Position numbers and translations under genes: made by a program. From an uncultured Clostridia bacterium (lineage in GTDB: Bacteria > Bacillota > Clostridia > Oscillospirales > Ruminococcaceae): a DNA stretch of 36,694 bases. A model generated the notes under the pieces. That model was not told where the DNA came from, ran no database searches, and was given only the letters and a program-made list of their open reading frames with translations. This document shows, piece by piece, positions 9,674 through 15,861 of this stretch. The stretch covers positions 1-36,694 of the forward strand of contig CANPZC010000020.1 of the NCBI GenBank assembly GCA_947589355.1. Reading direction: 5' to 3'. The first letter of the stretch is position 1. Each line of letters starts with the position of its first letter.

Positions 9674-9700
9674 AAGAAAGAGGTATCAAACCCCTTTCTT
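9674..9700 (-). terminator. Terminator of the sigma/anti-sigma operon
   Basis: On the minus strand AAGAAAGGGG pairs with CCTCTTTCTT and is followed by a T-run. The left arm includes the last codons of the gene ending at 9686. Confidence 0.85.
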
Positions 9701-11437
9701 AGTGTAAGTTTCGCCGTTGTATTCTATTTTTTCTATGATTGAGGGCTTGTATACCTCCAGACCGAAATTTGCGGCAGCGTGCTTTTCCTGAACGCCGGTG
9801 TACTGATAAAGCGTAAATTCCGCGCCGTTTTCAGCCGCCGCAAAGGGGTCATCGGCAGGCGCGTAAAATGCGTACCGCGAAAGATATATGCTCTTTCCGT
9901 CTTCCGATACAAATTCGCTCATATCAACGTTGCTGCCAAGAGATGTGCTCAAAGTAATTTCATCGCTGCCGGGCAGTTTTATTTTTAACGAAGCGGCGTT
10001 TATGCTGCCAAGTTCTTCAAGGCTTACCGAAAAGCTCAACACTCTTGCGTAAAGGTCGTTGTAAAGAATGCTGCTGCTCATTCGCTTGTGCAGGTCTGCC
10101 TTTATAGCGCTGCCGCCGTATGAGTATAGCTCTGCCTGCGCCGAAAAACCGCTGTCTTGTATTTCAGCGTTAGCCTCATCGTTGAGCGGCGTTATCACCA
10201 TAATAATATTAGCCGTAACTCCGTCGCACAGCACCGCCTGAACATCTACAGAGTAAATATCGTTTGAAAGATCGGTCTTGCCTATGCGCTCCTCGCTCAT
10301 AGTTCTTTGAATATCTTCAATTACCTCCTGCGAGTAGAAGTTTCCTGCCAGAGCATTCATTGTGTAATTCGTGCTGTACTCGTCCGATGTCGAGCTTCCT
10401 ATAATGTCTATAAGCATAGCTTCGCTGTCGGGTATAGCCACAGGCGAGCCGTTTTGCTGTGCCGCGATAACGTTGTATTCATTTCCGCTTTCATCGCGGA
10501 AAGTGAGCAGCGCGTTTGTGTAGATATAGCTCAGCTGCGCCGATTTTTGAAGAACAAAATCACCTCTTTGCGAAATAACATTTCCAAACCTAAGCTTCTG
10601 TCCGTAATTTGCGGTAAGATCGTTTTTCGGCGTGGAAAGGTCGCTCTGCTCATAGCAGTCAAGCGGTTCGCCGGTAAGCATAGTTATGCTTTGCAGTTCT
10701 CTGTATTCTGTAGAAGTAACTTCTGTAAGGCTCTTTATGCCGCCGTTGTAGATCTCGTTTGTCATGGAAATATCAATAGCTTCGTCATCTGTGGCATCAA
10801 CGCAGTGAAAACGCAGCGGTCTTGGAAATCTTACGATTATAGTTTCATTTGCCGCGTTTATGTTGTCAACGTCGACCAGCAGACCATCAACGGTTATCTC
10901 CGTGCCCGACTCCCAAGGCAGATCGAGCTTGACTTGCAGCTCTCCCATAGAGTAGCCGCTGACAGAGTTGTTGCCCCAGCTGCCGTTGGATATAAGGTAT
11001 GCCTTTACGCCGCTCGTGCCCGAAACGCCCTCGATGCTTATTGTAGGCAATGATGATATGCCGTTGTAAGCATACGGCAGCATTATCGTTACCGACGGCT
11101 CGTTTTCGCTGATGTACATATCGCAGTAAATGTAGTCTGAAGCAAATTCAAGCTGCGAAGTAACTATCTCACTGCCGGCAGGATCCACCGCAGGATCTAT
11201 CACCATGTCGTCTTTTCCTGCAATATAAATACCGCCTGCCACCATAAGCGTAAGCATCGCCATCGCTGTAAGAGCTGCCATAACAGGCCCGCCGCCCAGC
11301 CTAGGGCGTGCATCATTCAGCCCCAGCCTGTTTTCAACGTTCTGAGTAATGCGCTTCTTGTCCTCACGTGTGAGTTTTTCGGCATTTTGCGGCATAACGT
11401 TTTTGCTCTTTCTGAATAACTTAAACGATCTCATCAC
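9686..11437 (-). CDS. Membrane-anchored partner of an ECF sigma factor (probable anti-sigma)
   Basis: 583 residues: a short basic cytoplasmic part (1-50), one membrane helix (about 52-73) and a long extracytoplasmic part of beta-rich character, with no recognisable catalytic motif. The architecture (N-in, one helix, large outer domain) and its start inside the end of an ECF sigma gene (17-base overlap) are those of a transmembrane anti-sigma or sensor protein in Clostridia. The cytoplasmic part is short for a classical anti-sigma domain, so the sigma-binding role is an inference. Confidence 0.65.
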   Translation of the reverse strand: MMRSFKLFRKSKNVMPQNAEKLTREDKKRITQNVENRLGLNDARPRLGGGPVMAALTAMAMLTLMVAGGIYIAGKDDMVIDPAVDPAGSEIVTSQLEFASDYIYCDMYISENEPSVTIMLPYAYNGISSLPTISIEGVSGTSGVKAYLISNGSWGNNSVSGYSMGELQVKLDLPWESGTEITVDGLLVDVDNINAANETIIVRFPRPLRFHCVDATDDEAIDISMTNEIYNGGIKSLTEVTSTEYRELQSITMLTGEPLDCYEQSDLSTPKNDLTANYGQKLRFGNVISQRGDFVLQKSAQLSYIYTNALLTFRDESGNEYNVIAAQQNGSPVAIPDSEAMLIDIIGSSTSDEYSTNYTMNALAGNFYSQEVIEDIQRTMSEERIGKTDLSNDIYSVDVQAVLCDGVTANIIMVITPLNDEANAEIQDSGFSAQAELYSYGGSAIKADLHKRMSSSILYNDLYARVLSFSVSLEELGSINAASLKIKLPGSDEITLSTSLGSNVDMSEFVSEDGKSIYLSRYAFYAPADDPFAAAENGAEFTLYQYTGVQEKHAAANFGLEVYKPSIIEKIEYNGETYTKKGV

Positions 11438-11954
11438 TATAACCCCTTTCCGATAAATATCCCTTTATCGATTCCCGCGCCCTGTACAGAGAAGTCCTCG
11501 CGTCAGAAGCGCTTATCCTCATTTTGTCCGATACCTCATTCAGCGTCTCGCCGTAAAAATAATACCGCAAGAACACCTCGTATTGTTTTTTGTTGAGCCT
11601 GTCCGCCGCTTCGAGTATGTCGGATACGGTCTCCATTTTTGCGTATCCGCTGTCAATAAGCGACCTTTCTTCCAGCCCCTCCGCGACCTTTACCCTCCGC
11701 AGGTGGTTTACGGCAGCGTTTTTGGCTATCGCAGCTATGTAGGGCATAAGCTTCCTCTCGGCATTTACGCTCTCACGCGCCCTCCATAAAGCTACGAATG
11801 TGTCCTCCGCTACTTCCTCTATGTCCTCTTTTGTAAGAAGCCCTTTCGTGTGGTTCCTGATGACCGCGAACACATAACCGCTGTATTTAGCCATTATATG
11901 CTCAAAAGCCCTTACATTGCCGCTGTTCAGTTTTAAGATAAGTCTGTCTTTCAT
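11421..11954 (-). CDS. ECF-type RNA polymerase sigma factor
   Basis: 177 residues, usual ECF size. Region 2 (about 15-80) contains EEVAEDTFVALWRARE and the MPYIAAIAKNAAVNHLRR helix. Region 4 (about 118-170) contains YEVFLRYYFYGETLNEVSDKM and a helix-turn-helix, ISASDARTSLYRARESI. It directs RNA polymerase to alternative promoters, probably in response to an envelope signal sensed by the next gene. The upstream DNA carries two copies of an ECF-style promoter (TGTAAC-N15-CGTGTA), so it probably drives its own transcription. Confidence 0.92.
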   Translation of the reverse strand: MKDRLILKLNSGNVRAFEHIMAKYSGYVFAVIRNHTKGLLTKEDIEEVAEDTFVALWRARESVNAERKLMPYIAAIAKNAAVNHLRRVKVAEGLEERSLIDSGYAKMETVSDILEAADRLNKKQYEVFLRYYFYGETLNEVSDKMRISASDARTSLYRARESIKGYLSERGYSDEIV

Positions 11955-11994
11955 AAACAGTCCCCGATCCTAAAAATATGCTTTCACTAATAAG

Positions 11995-12021
11995 TACACG
12001 CGCAAATTCAAAAATGTTACA
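11995..12021 (-). promoter_or_regulatory. ECF-type promoter, proximal copy
   Basis: Minus strand TGTAAC (12016-12021), 15-base spacer, CGTGTA (11995-12000). The shape resembles ECF promoters of Firmicutes (AAC in the -35, CGT in the -10). Confidence 0.6.
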
Positions 12022-12092
12022 AGAAAAATAAAAAAATTTCAAAAAATTTTTCTGCGGCGAAATATCGGCGAAAATATGCTTTCACTAATAAG

Positions 12093-12119
12093 TACACGCG
12101 CAAATACGGAAATGTTACA
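12093..12119 (-). promoter_or_regulatory. ECF-type promoter, distal copy
   Basis: Minus strand TGTAAC (12114-12119), 15-base spacer, CGTGTA (12093-12098); the same hexamers and spacing as the proximal copy. Confidence 0.6.
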
Positions 12120-12159
12120 AGAAAAATAAAAAATTTTCAAAAATTTTTCGCGCACTCTA

Positions 12160-12188
12160 AGTATACCAAATTTTTGTCCGTTTGTCAA
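12160..12188 (-). promoter_or_regulatory. Sigma-A promoter for the ECF sigma operon
   Basis: Minus strand TTGACA (12183-12188), 17-base spacer, TATACT (12160-12165). It would give basal transcription across both ECF promoters. Confidence 0.7.
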
Positions 12189-12209
12189 TAAACTGTACGC
12201 AAAAAACTG

Positions 12210-12238
12210 TTTACTTTTGTATATTTTTGTGTTATAAT
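12210..12238 (+). promoter_or_regulatory. Sigma-A promoter of the carbonic anhydrase gene
   Basis: TTTACT (12210-12215), 17-base spacer, TATAAT (12233-12238). The -10 element is 18 bases before the start codon, so the leader is very short but includes the ribosome-binding site. Confidence 0.75.
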
Positions 12239-12256
12239 GTAAAAGAGGTGAAAATT

Positions 12257-12826
12257 ATGTCGCATAATGCAGTATGTGTTTCGGCAGATGAGGCTCTTAA
12301 ATTATTGAAAAAAGGCAACGAAGATTACGTTACATCGCTGAAAATGGGCGATTTTTCAGCTTCTCGCAGGCAAGCGACCGTGGGCGGCCAGCAGCCGTAT
12401 GCCGTGGTGATAACCTGTTCGGATTCGCGCGTTGTGCCGGAAAGCGTGTTTTCGGCAGGCATAGGCGATATTTTTGTCATACGCGTGGCAGGCAACGTTA
12501 TCGACGACCACCAGCTTGGCAGCGTAGAGTATGCCGCCGAGCATCTGGGCTGTGAGCTGGTAGTTGTAATGGGGCATACCCACTGCGGAGCGGTAACAGC
12601 CGCCATAGAGCACGACCCCGAGGGGTATATAAAGTACATAACCGATGAAATAAAGCAGGCAATAGGCAGCGAGCGCGACCCCGTGAAAGCCGCCGAGCTG
12701 AATGTAAGGCGCAGTATAAGTATAATCGAGCGGAGTCTGGAGATACAGTCGCTTGAAAGCAGCGAGGGGCTAAGGGTCGTCGGCGCAATGTATGATATAG
12801 AGAGCGGCGTGGTGCGGTTCATGTGA
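12257..12826 (+). CDS. Beta-class carbonic anhydrase
   Basis: 189 residues from the ATG at 12257, which has AGAGGTG upstream; an upstream in-frame ATG would place the promoter inside the gene. It interconverts CO2 and bicarbonate. Zinc ligands and catalytic dyad are visible in CSDSRVVPE (Cys, Asp, Arg) and GHTHCGAV (His, Cys). Length fits the short bacterial beta-class. It has its own promoter and is monocistronic before the tRNA promoter. Confidence 0.94.
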   Translation: MSHNAVCVSADEALKLLKKGNEDYVTSLKMGDFSASRRQATVGGQQPYAVVITCSDSRVVPESVFSAGIGDIFVIRVAGNVIDDHQLGSVEYAAEHLGCELVVVMGHTHCGAVTAAIEHDPEGYIKYITDEIKQAIGSERDPVKAAELNVRRSISIIERSLEIQSLESSEGLRVVGAMYDIESGVVRFM

Positions 12827-12855
12827 GCCGCGCCGAAATTTTTTGAAAAAAGTGC

Positions 12856-12884
12856 TTGACAAACGCGCCCGAGAGGTGTATAAT
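12856..12884 (+). promoter_or_regulatory. Promoter of tRNA-Thr and possibly the RNA block beyond it
   Basis: TTGACA (12856-12861), 17-base spacer, TATAAT (12879-12884), 17 bases before the tRNA. Perfect consensus, as expected for stable RNA. No terminator is visible right after the tRNA. Confidence 0.9.
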
Positions 12885-12901
12885 AATAAGGCTGACACGT
12901 T

Positions 12902-12977
12902 GCTGCTATGGCTCAGGTGGTAGAGCACATCCTTGGTAAGGATGAGGTCACCAGTTCGAATCTGGTTAGCAGCTCCA
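12902..12977 (+). tRNA. tRNA-Thr (anticodon GGT), CCA encoded
   Basis: Complete cloverleaf: acceptor GCTGCTA/TAGCAGC, D-stem GCTC/GAGC, anticodon stem CATCC/GGATG with loop TTGGTAA (anticodon GGT), T-stem ACCAG/CTGGT with loop TTCGAAT, discriminator T and encoded CCA. It marks the change from GC-richer chromosomal genes to AT-rich element DNA, so its 3' end is a candidate integration site. Confidence 0.97.
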
Positions 12978-13475
12978 AAATTGGTAGTGAAGCGATGTTC
13001 AGAGCGTTATCAAAAATCTGAATTCAGACCTTTGATAGCACTCCGAACGTGTCCGAAGCGCCAATTATTAAATTGTTTTGAAGTCCATGTAGGATATGAA
13101 CTTCATTTATGTTATCAAAGCAAGTGTGTTGCTTTGGTAATTTGACATTCGTTGTTTCTCTGCACGCATAGATCCTGCCGGGACAGCCTGCTTTGTAGAG
13201 GGTAACGTTCTAGATGTGCTAGGCTTGCGTGTACTGTCGGAGCGATTACAATATGTTGGCTCATAGGCAAGCCCTTTTGAGGCTCTCAACGCTCATCAGC
13301 GTAAGCCGCAGTTATTTATCGCATAATCTGCGTGATTTCGGCTTTTGTACTGATTTGGGTCATCGCATTGACAACTTAATAGCCAAACAAACAGCTATGT
13401 TGTATATCACTTTCGTATCCGACACACCACTTTTCAATCTGTTCTAGTGGCGGAGAGATATTCAATTGTCAAGGT
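12978..13475 (+). ncRNA. Candidate large structured non-coding RNA downstream of tRNA-Thr
   Basis: About 500 bases without a convincing gene; frames on both strands are short, lack good ribosome-binding sites and resemble no family I know. The DNA is dense in inverted repeats: a long imperfect hairpin 12979-13066 (30 of 44 positions match, centre TCTGAATTCAGA); TTATCAAAGCAA/TTGCTTTGGTAA (13112-13123/13129-13140); TGCACGCA/TGCGTGTA (13161-13168/13226-13233) enclosing AGCCT/AGGCT; CCG-GACAG/CTGTCGG (13178-13186/13234-13240), which crosses the previous helix like a pseudoknot; ACGCT/AGCGT with a CATC loop (13289-13302); CGCAG/CTGCG (13307-13311/13328-13332); CCACT/AGTGG (13427-13431/13446-13450); and a long-range TTGACAA/TTGTCAA closing pair (13368-13374/13466-13472). 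Size and position next to a tRNA recall the ROOL/GOLLD giant RNA classes, but I cannot match a consensus. Confidence 0.4.
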
Positions 13476-13488
13476 TCGGGTAAAAGAA

Positions 13489-13531
13489 AAGAGCTTTTCT
13501 CAGAAAGCCGCAAACTTAGAGAAAAACTCTT
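13489..13531 (-). terminator. Leftward terminator overlapping a rightward promoter
   Basis: AAGAGCTTTTCTC (13489-13501) pairs with GAGAAAAACTCTT (13519-13531); on the minus strand it is followed by TTCTTTT. It would end a leftward RNA started at 13679-13707. Its right arm includes the first base of the rightward -35 box at 13530. Confidence 0.65.
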
Positions 13532-13559
13532 GACAAATCTATTTATTATGTGCTATAAT
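13530..13559 (+). promoter_or_regulatory. Rightward promoter of a convergent pair
   Basis: TTGACA (13530-13535), 18-base spacer, TATAAT (13554-13559). Confidence 0.8.
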
Positions 13560-13565
13560 AGGCAC

Positions 13566-13740
13566 AACAAATAGCAATGCAGGTCTTTCAGTAAGTCCTC
13601 GAAACTTCTGAAATTCCGTTCCTCTGAGCTATGGGGATAGCAAGGAGGAACAGCAGACTATTTTACTTTTACACTTTTATTATACCACGCTTTGCACTGC
13701 TTGTCAAGCGTTTTTGTAAAAAAAGTGTAAAAGTTTTCAT
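13566..13740 (+). ncRNA. Candidate rightward structured RNA with a hidden ribosome-binding site
   Basis: Predicted from the promoter at 13530-13559 to a hairpin CTTTTACACTTTT/AAAAGTGTAAAAG (13666-13678/13721-13733) followed by TTTTC. Inside it, GTTCCTC (13618-13624) pairs with GAGGAAC (13645-13651), enclosing GCTAT-GGGG-ATAGC; the AGGAGG motif is locked in this stem. A second stem, TTTCAG/CTGAAA, precedes it. No ATG, GTG or TTG follows the AGGAGG at normal distance, so it is probably non-coding. It is fully antisense to the leftward transcript from 13679-13707. Confidence 0.45.
13679..13707 (-). promoter_or_regulatory. Leftward promoter of the convergent pair
   Basis: Minus strand TTGACA (13702-13707), 17-base spacer, TATAAT (13679-13684). 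The leftward RNA would run from about 13672 to the terminator at 13489. Confidence 0.78.
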
Positions 13741-13829
13741 AAAGAAATGGCAGACACGTTTTATTTACCGCTGCTGATGCACTTTCCTATCGGGAGGGTG
13801 CTTTTCTTTTTTTCTGTCAGAAAGAAAAA

Positions 13830-13979
13830 AGTGTTGACAAATGGCGGAACGGCGGCAGCTCTGATAGCGAAAGCGCAAATGTTTCAGTCAATTGCTCCAA
13901 CGGCAGTTCTGAAAGCGATGATGATGTTCTTGACCTGACCGACGACGGCGATTTTATTAACAGTTCTATTAAAAGATAA
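13830..13979 (+). pseudogene. Decayed 3' end of a gene with an acidic DVLDLT tail
   Basis: This frame has no start codon with a ribosome-binding site, but its last about 40 codons read like a real protein end: Ser/Asn/Asp-rich, then SSESDDDVLDLTDDGD, ending SSIKR, with a stop followed at once by a terminator-type palindrome. DVLDLT also occurs in the C-terminal tails of both HipA-like kinases nearby, which lie on the opposite strand. It looks like the remnant of a gene whose body was lost, perhaps by recombination across the repeats that flank it. Confidence 0.4.
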
Positions 13980-14004
13980 AAAGTGTGTCACCGTGACACA
14001 CTTT
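13980..14004. terminator. TGTGTCA palindrome, copy 1, probably a terminator
   Basis: Arms AAAGTGTGTCAC (13980-13991) and GTGACACACTTT (13993-14004), followed by CGTTTTTTC. One of five copies of the 17-bp core in the window. Confidence 0.7.
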
Positions 14005-14032
14005 CGTTTTTTCTGTCAGAAAGAAAAAATGG

Positions 14033-14061
14033 TTGACAAATCATTTTAAGTGGTGTATAAT
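14033..14061 (+). promoter_or_regulatory. Promoter of the candidate antitoxin RNA
   Basis: TTGACA (14033-14038), 17-base spacer, TATAAT (14056-14061). Perfect consensus. Confidence 0.88.
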
Positions 14062-14067
14062 ATAAAT

Positions 14068-14166
14068 AGAAAAGGAAGCACCGGGTCAGTACGATAGCGG
14101 TTAACTCCCTTTGTTTACGATTAAAAGTAACCGCAACATTTTTGGGGGTGTGCGGTTACTTTTTAT
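14068..14166 (+). ncRNA. Candidate type I antitoxin RNA
   Basis: About 100 bases from the promoter at 14033-14061 to the hairpin at 14123-14163. No open reading frame. It converges on a hydrophobic-peptide gene on the other strand and overlaps its 3' end and terminator, so the last about 40 bases are perfectly complementary to the toxin mRNA. Organisation follows the Fst/par and clostridial type I systems. Confidence 0.65.
14123..14163. terminator. Shared bidirectional terminator of the toxin-antitoxin pair
   Basis: AAAAGTAACCGC (14123-14134) pairs perfectly with GCGGTTACTTTT (14152-14163), with T-runs on both outer sides. The stop codon of the peptide gene lies in the right arm. Confidence 0.88.
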
Positions 14167-14233
14167 TATTTTTAGTAATATCATCGATAAGTACTAATAT
14201 AATAATAATTAGTATAATAGATGTAAGATCCAT
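14156..14233 (-). CDS. Small hydrophobic peptide, probable type I toxin
   Basis: 25 codons. AAAGGAG lies 9 to 10 bases before the ATG. The peptide has a short polar start, a core of about 13 residues that is almost only Ile, Leu and Val (IILIIIILVLI), then DD and a Lys/Asn-rich end (TKNNKK). This is the shape of Fst- or TxpA-like membrane-damaging toxins of Gram-positive type I systems: one membrane helix and a charged tail. It has its own perfect promoter at 14374-14403, a leader of over 130 bases with a 5' hairpin TTGTGCC/GGCACAA (plus strand 14351-14369), and ends in the terminator shared with the antisense RNA. Assignment rests on architecture; no homolog search was possible. Confidence 0.7.
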   Translation of the reverse strand: MDLTSIILIIIILVLIDDITKNNKK

Positions 14234-14373
14234 TACACATCACTCCTTTCGCTCTGAATTTCGTTACTGCTTATGCAGCACGATACTCAAGTTGTTTGCG
14301 AATGGAGGGAGCATAACCGCTACCGTTTTTCGTACCTCACCGGCACTTCTTTGTGCCTCATCGGCACAAGTAT

Positions 14374-14403
14374 ATTATAACATATACTGTCGGTATTTGT
14401 CAA
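14374..14403 (-). promoter_or_regulatory. Promoter of the toxin mRNA
   Basis: Minus strand TTGACA (14398-14403), 18-base spacer, TATAAT (14374-14379). Confidence 0.85.
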
Positions 14404-14425
14404 GCGGTGCGGCTCTGATACAAAG

Positions 14426-14457
14426 AAAGCGTGCAATTAACACGCTTTTTATTTTTT
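14426..14457 (+). terminator. Rightward rho-independent terminator
   Basis: AAAGCGTG (14426-14433) / CACGCTTT (14441-14448), followed by a T-rich run. It would stop rightward reading from the toxin-antitoxin area into the HipA-like genes. Confidence 0.75.
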
Positions 14458-14503
14458 GCTGTCAGAAAGAAAAAATGAACAGAAAATTCTGAAAAACAAA
14501 AAA

Positions 14504-14526
14504 GCGACGAGGAATGACCCCGTCGC
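14504..14526 (-). terminator. Terminator of the HipA-like gene pair
   Basis: On the minus strand GCGACGGGG pairs with CCTCGTCGC (one G-T pair), followed by TTTTTTG. It is 12 bases after the stop at 14538. Confidence 0.85.
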
Positions 14527-14537
14527 CTTTGTACATC

Positions 14538-15812
14538 TTATTTTCTGCCGCTGCTCTGCTCCTGTGTGAGGTCAAGGACGTCGCTTTCAGCTTCTTCGCA
14601 GCTCTCCGTTTTTCTTTCCGACAAACTTTTGATGTATGAAATCCTGCTTTCTACAAATTCAACAAGACCGTTTACACGTTTTTCATCTACATAGCCTTTT
14701 TCTTTTAACGGTTCAAGGATATTTGCCATTTCTTCACCGAAGCCGTCAAGCTTTGAAGCATCGAACCAATCAAACGACGATACCAGCTTTAATTGCTTAT
14801 CATGCGTTTCATACCAGGGCTTGCACTCAATAATGCTGCTCCTGTTCGGAATGTCAACAGGCTTATTATAAAGCAAAGAAGTACCGCTGTCATACACGGG
14901 AGCTGCGCTTATAAATTCAAGCGTGTCAGCATTTCTGAGCAAGCCGAAATTGTTGGTGTGGCGATCTTCGTTTGCAATGATGTAGTCTACGACTATCATT
15001 TTATCCATAAAAGTTTGTATATCGCGGACACCTGCTTCATTGCAAAGATTTATATAGTGCTGATAAAAATTTTGATGATTTGGCTTGTTTTTTGATGCAA
15101 GCACCGAAAATGCTGTGACAAGTTCGGTATTTTTATCGGTAAAACACGGGCAGGCACTGTAAGGAAACTCGTCTATCCATACAACATCATAACTTATGTG
15201 CGGTATGCCCAGACGTTTCATTAAAGCAGAGGCTATCTTCTCATTAAAAGGCTCTTGCTGATAAGGAAAAGTACCTGCTTTGAGCAGCACGCGCTCTCCG
15301 TTTATTATTTTCCAGCGTTTTTTCAGATTGCCGTTAGATGTACTATCCGGCGAAAGACTCTCTATCTTGCCTATATGTTTTAAGTCGATTTGCGCTTTCC
15401 CAGTATCTAATCCCAAAAGCGCATCGCCAAGTTCTTCTGAAAACGTGTTGTCAAAAAAGTTGATGCTCTCCCATGAAAGGTTTGCGCCATATGGCTTTAT
15501 CCAATAATGCTCTGAAAGGCTCAAGCCCAGGCATCTTACCGAAAGAGCTTGTGTACTGCCAATATTAAGTGCCTGCAATACTTCGTTAATACCCTTTCTT
15601 GTGGTAGGAATAGCGCGGTAAGCCCACCATGTATTAAGAAGCATACTGTTGCACTTGCCATTTTTCAAAGTACCGACTGGCAAATGCTGCGGCTCATAAA
15701 TGTCATTTATATTTATTATGTGTCCGTCATCTGTCATTAAAATCTCGGCAACTTCCACATTTTTGTGCATTAAAATATATCTATAACATTCTTTGAATTT
15801 ATTCTTTGACAT
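14538..15812 (-). CDS. HipA-like kinase, first paralogue
   Basis: 424 residues. The fold is the HipA-type Ser/Thr kinase: candidate ATP Lys178 (RVLLKAG), catalytic loop ANEDRHTNN (280-288) and metal-binding Asp308 in PVYDSGTS. The N-terminal LMHKNVEVAE and PVGTLKNGK segments match a Firmicutes branch of HipA-domain proteins usually found as neighbouring pairs. Classical HipA phosphorylates a tRNA synthetase and is neutralised by HipB; no HipB-like gene is adjacent, so a toxin role is uncertain. The last 15 residues, SDVLDLTQEQSSGRK, are identical to those of the next kinase. It ends the operon at a strong terminator. The AAGGAGG before the ATG is 13 bases away, longer than usual. Confidence 0.8.
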   Translation of the reverse strand: MSKNKFKECYRYILMHKNVEVAEILMTDDGHIININDIYEPQHLPVGTLKNGKCNSMLLNTWWAYRAIPTTRKGINEVLQALNIGSTQALSVRCLGLSLSEHYWIKPYGANLSWESINFFDNTFSEELGDALLGLDTGKAQIDLKHIGKIESLSPDSTSNGNLKKRWKIINGERVLLKAGTFPYQQEPFNEKIASALMKRLGIPHISYDVVWIDEFPYSACPCFTDKNTELVTAFSVLASKNKPNHQNFYQHYINLCNEAGVRDIQTFMDKMIVVDYIIANEDRHTNNFGLLRNADTLEFISAAPVYDSGTSLLYNKPVDIPNRSSIIECKPWYETHDKQLKLVSSFDWFDASKLDGFGEEMANILEPLKEKGYVDEKRVNGLVEFVESRISYIKSLSERKTESCEEAESDVLDLTQEQSSGRK

Positions 15813-15841
15813 AATCTAAACAAAACCTCCTTAAAAGCAAA

Positions 15842-15858
15842 TGTGTCACGATGACACA
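15842..15858. repeat. TGTGTCA palindrome, copy 2
   Basis: TGTGTCACGATGACACA, between the stop of the upstream HipA-like gene (15862) and the start of the downstream one (15812). Confidence 0.85.
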
Positions 15859-15861
15859 CTT

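Larger units (their letters stand above)
11973..12149. repeat. Two near-identical 79-80 bp direct repeats upstream of the ECF sigma gene
   Basis: Copy 1 is 11973-12052 and copy 2 is 12071-12149, differing at only a few bases. Each ends in an A/T-rich palindromic part (AAATTTC / AAAATTTTTC). Confidence 0.9.
13803..14042. repeat. Direct repeat of a TTCTGTCAGAAAGAAAAAA...TTGACAAAT unit
   Basis: Copies at about 13806-13841 and 14006-14041 share a T-run, the short palindrome TTCTGTCAGAA, an A-run and TTGACAAAT. Only the second copy is followed by a -10 box. A third, partial copy (CTGTCAGAAAGAAAAAA) is at 14459-14475. Confidence 0.75.

Noticed and set aside
12979-13066. attC-like integron site
   Set aside because: The arms contain GTT/AAC bases, but in the wrong order for the RYYYAAC...GTTRRRY architecture, and no integron integrase or cassette is present.
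13107-13447. Short frames on both strands (60 and 72 codons) in the block after the tRNA
   Set aside because: Weak or no ribosome-binding sites and no family resemblance; the stretch is better explained by its stem-loops.
13747-13938. Plus-strand frame of 63 codons
   Set aside because: Runs through promoter repeats and uses a different frame from the gene remnant with the DVLDLT tail; no good ribosome-binding site.
14142-14492. Plus-strand frame of 116 codons with a hydrophobic start
   Set aside because: It reads backwards through the toxin gene and its terminator; its hydrophobicity comes from AT-rich antisense codons, and its GTG-type start lies inside the terminator loop.
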